Below are positions 6,265 through 8,708 of a stretch of DNA of 8,708 bases, one piece after another (the stretch's first letter is position 1; every line of letters begins with the position of its first letter). Location: contig JACZUZ010000050.1 of the NCBI GenBank assembly GCA_022572905.1, forward strand, positions 1 to 8,708. The letters are read 5' to 3'. Source of the DNA: Candidatus Zixiibacteriota bacterium. Lineage in GTDB: Bacteria > Zixibacteria > MSB-5A5 > GN15 > JACZUZ01. The notes under the pieces were generated by a model. That model was not told the origin of the DNA. It saw only the letters and a program-made list of their open reading frames with translations, and made no database searches. Made by a program: the position numbers and the translations under genes.

Positions 6265-6283
6265 GTTAGAATTGTTTAACTGT

Positions 6284-6297
6284 TGAGCATATGCTCA
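6284..6297. repeat. Perfect 14-bp palindrome TGAGCATATGCTCA
   Basis: A gap-free inverted repeat of 7-bp arms about 43 bp upstream of the acidic gene's ATG. The size and position fit a binding site for a dimeric transcription factor. It is not followed by a T tract, so it is not a terminator. Confidence 0.55.
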
Positions 6298-6323
6298 CTT
6301 CGTACCCATAGTATCGACTTGTT

Positions 6324-6446
6324 TTAACCAGGCTTTACCGTTTCGACTTCTCCAAAAGAATCGAAATAGGCCACATTCCCGTCAAAGCGGCCGGGCGTTT
6401 CGATTGAAACTATTGCCTCAGAGCCAACACGTTGTTGCGACGTGTG
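6324..6446 (-). other. Coding-like 40-codon open frame without a start codon
   Basis: On the minus strand the frame reads through 40 codons to a TAA at 6324-6326, ending GEVETVKPG and including TPGRFDGNVAYFDSFG. The residue mix looks protein-like, but there is an in-frame TAA just upstream and no ATG near the beginning; the only usual alternative is a late GTG. It may be the remnant of a lost gene or a chance frame. Confidence 0.2.
6427..6445. repeat. Inverted repeat ACACGT-N7-ACGTGT
   Basis: Perfect 6-bp arms separated by 7 bp, about 110 bp upstream of the lipoprotein gene. No T tract follows on either strand, so an operator is more plausible than a terminator. Confidence 0.4.
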
Positions 6447-6476
6447 TTAGCAATCTTTCGTTAAATTGCTCGACAA

Positions 6477-6507
6477 TTGAATGGTAGCGATTATTTGCCG
6501 ATAAAAT
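6477..6507 (+). promoter_or_regulatory. Candidate promoter for the lipoprotein gene
   Basis: TTGAAT (6477-6482) and TAAAAT (6502-6507) are separated by 19 nt, longer than the ideal 17. Four of six and five of six bases match the sigma-70 consensus. It lies about 50 bp before the ATG. Confidence 0.3.
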
Positions 6508-6555
6508 AGTCATAAAGAAATTTAACTCTCAAATAATTCTCAAAAAGGACTAGCC

Positions 6556-7254
6556 ATGAGGTTTTCCAAATTCACTCTTATCGTTGCGTTGATGTCGTTT
6601 GTAACAGTTTCATGCGGAAGCGACTCTGTGATAGACCCGGTAGTGATACCCGAAGTGGGGTCAAACTCGCTTCTGGTAATAGCCGATGTTGATGGTATTG
6701 ACATTGCGCCGGGCGTTTTTACAACCAGCTTCAATGTCGATGTCACAGATTCGCTCGGAGCGGACGTGATAGATGCCGTAGTCACTATCACTCACAGCGC
6801 TCTGGGAGTTGTCACATTGCCTATGGACGCTCTGAATCCTGGGACTTATGTCGCCTTAACCAATAATTACTTTGCGGGCACATATTGGCTGAGTGTACGG
6901 CGCGGAACCGATTCTCTGATCAATGGCAGAGTTTTCGGTCCGGACATTCATACTATTGTGTATCCCACGACATCTGATACGCTGTTTACGGATGGCCCAT
7001 TTACCGTTCTCTGGACCAGAATATACTCAACCGAAGAAGTAGAAATCGAGACGCGCGACTTTCAGACCACTCTATCAACTTCGACCACAAGCCCGGATAC
7101 GGGGAGCTATACAGTATCGTCGGGGGGAACAGTTAGAAATGATCAACGTATACGCGTATCCAGAGCAAATACGACAGTTCTTACAACCGGGTGGACCGGC
7201 TCCAATTTCGAGGCGTCTATACGGAACACTAATGAGCCTATTGTAGTTCAGTAG
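6556..7254 (+). CDS. Secreted lipoprotein with a beta-rich, Ig-like or regulatory-like domain
   Basis: A 232-residue exported protein. The N-terminus MRFSKFTLIVALMSFVTVSC is a type II signal peptide with a basic start, hydrophobic core and Cys20 for lipidation. The lipobox TVSC is slightly unusual because Thr replaces the usual Leu at -3. Gly at +2 would not be a retention signal under the Lol rule, so outer-membrane placement is likely if the cell has two membranes. The mature part is rich in Thr, Ser, Val and Asp. The segment around 50-115 (GVFTTSFNVDVTD, then NPGTYVALTNNYF) resembles a carboxypeptidase-regulatory or Ig-like beta sandwich; the rest (116-232) is beta-rich and unassigned. The ATG follows AAGGA (6544-6548) with 7-nt spacing. 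It is monocistronic: a strong terminator follows. The ligand and role are unknown. Confidence 0.85.
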   Translation: MRFSKFTLIVALMSFVTVSCGSDSVIDPVVIPEVGSNSLLVIADVDGIDIAPGVFTTSFNVDVTDSLGADVIDAVVTITHSALGVVTLPMDALNPGTYVALTNNYFAGTYWLSVRRGTDSLINGRVFGPDIHTIVYPTTSDTLFTDGPFTVLWTRIYSTEEVEIETRDFQTTLSTSTTSPDTGSYTVSSGGTVRNDQRIRVSRANTTVLTTGWTGSNFEASIRNTNEPIVVQ

Positions 7255-7293
7255 AAAACTTTGAACAGCTTATATATCCCGAATATGAATGGG

Positions 7294-7327
7294 AAAAGGC
7301 CGCTCAAAACGAGCGGCCTTTTATTTT
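7294..7327 (+). terminator. Strong rho-independent terminator
   Basis: A 12-bp perfect stem, AAAAGGCCGCTC (7294-7305) with GAGCGGCCTTTT (7311-7322), a 5-nt loop, and a T-rich tail. It lies 39 bp after the lipoprotein stop. The flanking A and T runs also allow some minus-strand function. Confidence 0.93.
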
Positions 7328-7373
7328 CTGTAATACGGAGTGAATAAAGAGCTGCAACAAGGTATATTCAAAT

Positions 7374-7625
7374 ATGAAAACGGTCTTGGAGGGAAAGCCA
7401 GGATCAATCAGAAAGATCGGGCGAAACGCAAAAAAAATTGCCATAGCGGTTATTGGAGTAACTGTGTTGTTATTCGGAATTGGCCTGTTGGTTTTGCCCG
7501 GCCCGGGGCTTCTGGTCATTCTGGCCGGGCTGGGAATTCTGGCGCTTGAATTCGCCTGGGCCAGACGACTTCTGGAAAAAGGAAAAGAGAAGCTGAAGAG
7601 AAGGAAGAAGCCCCCAAACTCTTAA
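7374..7625 (+). CDS. Small PGPGW-type two-helix membrane protein
   Basis: An 83-residue inner-membrane protein. Two hydrophobic helices (about 22-41 and 46-62) are joined by a PGPG turn at 42-45, followed by a basic tail rich in Lys/Arg (64-79), which predicts that both ends face the cytoplasm. The sequence LPGPGLLVILAGLGILALEF and the following WARR are the signature of the family known as putative transmembrane protein PGPGW (TIGR02611-like); its function is not established. The length is normal for the family. The ATG at 7374 has only a distant AAGG (7359-7362, 11-nt spacing). No clear promoter was seen between the preceding terminator and the gene. Confidence 0.85.
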   Translation: MKTVLEGKPGSIRKIGRNAKKIAIAVIGVTVLLFGIGLLVLPGPGLLVILAGLGILALEFAWARRLLEKGKEKLKRRKKPPNS

Positions 7626-7639
7626 AGTATTACTTTAAG
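7621..7639. repeat. 19-bp palindrome CTTAAAGTA-T-TACTTTAAG
   Basis: Perfect 9-bp arms with a single central base. It covers the stop codon of the PGPGW gene and ends exactly where the transposase remnant frame opens. No T tract follows, so it is a poor terminator. It could be a protein-binding site or an insertion-related junction. Confidence 0.5.
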
Positions 7640-7880
7640 GCCATCACTTCAAGAAACAGTTGCTTCACGCCAATATCCATACGAATAGCATCGAGGGAGT
7701 TTGGTCGCTCTTCAAGAGGTCTGTCTTAGGTTCCATAAACTATCTACTTAGCACATGAACGCTTCCTTAGATGAAATGGCTTTCCGGTATAACAATCGGA
7801 ATAATCCATATATGTTTCGTGAAACAATGACGGCATTATTGGGTACCAATACAATGACATTTCAAGAGCTTGTGTCATAA
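7639..7880 (+). pseudogene. Remnant of an IS1595/ISXO2-like transposase (C-terminal end, frameshifted)
   Basis: Two adjacent frames reconstruct the tail of an ISXO2-like transposase. In the first (7639-7758) NIHTNSIEGVWSLFKRSV contains the conserved HTN-IE-W block near the last catalytic position of the DDE-type fold. The second (7752-7880) reads HMNASLDEMAFRYNNRNN and then FRETMTALL, matching the family's C-terminal LDE-FRYNNR signature, and stops at TAA 7878-7880. The shift occurs near 7750, and both alternative frames hit stops there (TGA 7756, TAG 7749). The N-terminal zinc ribbon and most of the catalytic domain are absent, because the PGPGW gene ends only 13 bp before. No terminal inverted repeats were found. 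The element is therefore dead. Confidence 0.85.
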
Positions 7881-8489
7881 CTCTTTCTCACACTCAATTT
7901 CGTATTTGAGTATATAGGTAATGAACTTGTTGTCAGCCGTGTCAACATGAACCCTGTTTATTGAGGGGTCGTTTCTTGGCCACGAACCACTCACCGTCGG
8001 CCAAACATAGCCTTTTACTTTAGGCGCGATAAATTCCATACCCCATACAACATTACCGCTTCGCGTGGCGACATAGTTGAAACTTATTGAAAGTGGGTAT
8101 ATGCCAAGTGTATCAAATGTAAGCCAGATTAGCTTACTGTGAGGTTCCGCTTTGAATAGTAACTGAACTGAATCAGCGGGGGACTTACTATAGTCGCGTA
8201 TATCAATTTCCGTGAATGTCACATTGTACGACAGGCATGTGTCACGCACTGCGGCGATGCCAGTTGATGTATCGATTGCCTGCATTTCTGGTAAGGGCGG
8301 AGCAAGTTTCACATTAAATATGATTGTGTCATCTGTGTTCCTTGGCCAACGGATTATTTCTAACAGATAATCAACTCCGTCAATGTCGAATCTCCATATT
8401 CCTCCCCGGGACAGCGTAGCCTTGAGTGGCTCGGAGCCTGATTCAAAATCGGTAATCTTAAGATGACTATAAAGAAAATCGAAATTCAT
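7875..8489 (-). CDS. Hypothetical protein of unknown function
   Basis: A 204-residue protein that I do not recognise. It has no signal peptide, membrane helix or repeat. The sequence is rich in alternating hydrophobic and polar stretches (for example WRFDIDGVDYLLEIIRW at 32-48 and IWLTFDTLGIYPLSISF at 121-137), suggesting a mainly beta fold. Two cysteines (85 and 200) are far apart. The ATG at 8489 has a short leader with a weak CGGAA ribosome site. Its stop overlaps the end of the convergent transposase remnant by 6 bp. The base composition looks more AT-rich than the redox operon, which, with the IS remnant, hints at acquired DNA. Confidence 0.7.
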   Translation of the reverse strand: MNFDFLYSHLKITDFESGSEPLKATLSRGGIWRFDIDGVDYLLEIIRWPRNTDDTIIFNVKLAPPLPEMQAIDTSTGIAAVRDTCLSYNVTFTEIDIRDYSKSPADSVQLLFKAEPHSKLIWLTFDTLGIYPLSISFNYVATRSGNVVWGMEFIAPKVKGYVWPTVSGSWPRNDPSINRVHVDTADNKFITYILKYEIECEKEL

Positions 8490-8708
8490 GTTCCGAATTA
8501 GAAAAATTATATAAAAAATGGGTTGAAATTTCAGGAGATAGTAGCTTCATCAATGGTGACAAAATCGGTTCAGTCGAAAGCGTTCATCTACGTAAACTGA
8601 TTCTAACTCAGATTTCCGAAAGATTTGACTGCCCTCGGAACTATGATCTGGAGTTAACTAAAACTGTGAGACCTCCATCGGTCTTTGCGGGACAAGCTTT
8701 TACTTATG
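8462..8708 (+). CDS. Open frame running off the right edge, no usual start codon
   Basis: The frame opens after a TAA at 8459-8461 and stays open for 82 codons to the window end. The residues look protein-like (SELEKLYKKWVEISGD, then VHLRKLILTQISERFD and RPPSVFAGQAFTY), and the minus strand has stops in all frames over most of this interval. No ATG, GTG or TTG in frame lies near the beginning, so it is either a gene whose 5' end was lost in a rearrangement or one using a rare start. It overlaps the start and the promoter of the divergent hypothetical gene. I do not recognise a family. Confidence 0.4.
8506..8534 (-). promoter_or_regulatory. Sigma-70-like promoter for the hypothetical gene at 7875-8489
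   Basis: On the minus strand CTGAAA (8529-8534) and a perfect TATAAT (8506-8511) are 17 nt apart. The predicted start is about 10 nt before the ATG, giving a very short leader. Caution: the same bases are lysine-rich codons of the open frame on the other strand. Confidence 0.5.

Larger units (their letters stand above)
6242..6555. other. 314-bp divergent intergenic region
   Basis: This gap separates the divergently transcribed acidic gene and lipoprotein gene. It holds a stem around the acidic gene's ribosome site, a 14-bp palindrome, an inverted repeat, a candidate lipoprotein promoter and a short coding-like open frame on the minus strand (each listed separately). No RNA gene was recognised. 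Confidence 0.7.

Noticed and set aside
7340..7549. 69-codon frame starting at a GTG near the PGPGW gene
   Set aside because: It overlaps the clearly recognisable PGPGW family frame and resembles nothing.

Overview
The window looks like a piece of a Gram-negative-type environmental bacterial chromosome. Base composition is near balanced (upper 40s % GC by eye), there is a lipoprotein with a lipobox, and a multihaem c-type cytochrome. The lineage cannot be fixed from the sequence alone. An FCB-superphylum or candidate-phylum relative (for example Zixibacteria-like) is only a guess.

Region 1 (1-4485, plus strand) is the most distinctive part: three closely spaced genes that look like one operon. 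They encode (i) the C-terminal part of a multihaem cytochrome c with six visible CxxCH sites; (ii) a protein with an FHA domain at each end and a Ser/Gln/Glu-rich linker carrying three copies of TVADSGGFV; (iii) a 777-residue fusion of a thioredoxin-reductase-like FAD/NAD(P) oxidoreductase, two FHA domains, a Pro/Ala hinge and a C-terminal ferredoxin-like [2Fe-2S] domain. Together they suggest an electron-transfer module controlled by threonine phosphorylation. The repeated linker motif fits the pTxxD consensus of some FHA ligands, and its third copy differs from the first by six synonymous and no replacement changes.

Region 2 (4486-6241, mostly minus strand) holds a compact SET-domain protein-lysine methyltransferase with its own probable promoter and 5'-UTR hairpin, and a hyperacidic protein of unknown function (55 acidic against 6 basic residues). 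Between them, on the opposite strand, is a possible 50-codon hyperbasic ORF.

Region 3 (6242-7625) has a 314-bp regulatory-looking gap with a perfect 14-bp palindrome and an inverted repeat, a secreted lipoprotein gene closed by a strong rho-independent terminator, and a small PGPGW-type membrane protein.

Region 4 (7626-8708) looks like a rearranged junction. It holds the frameshifted tail of an IS1595/ISXO2-like transposase directly after a 19-bp palindrome, a convergent unknown gene, and an open frame without a normal start codon that runs off the right edge. No tRNA, rRNA or CRISPR array was seen.
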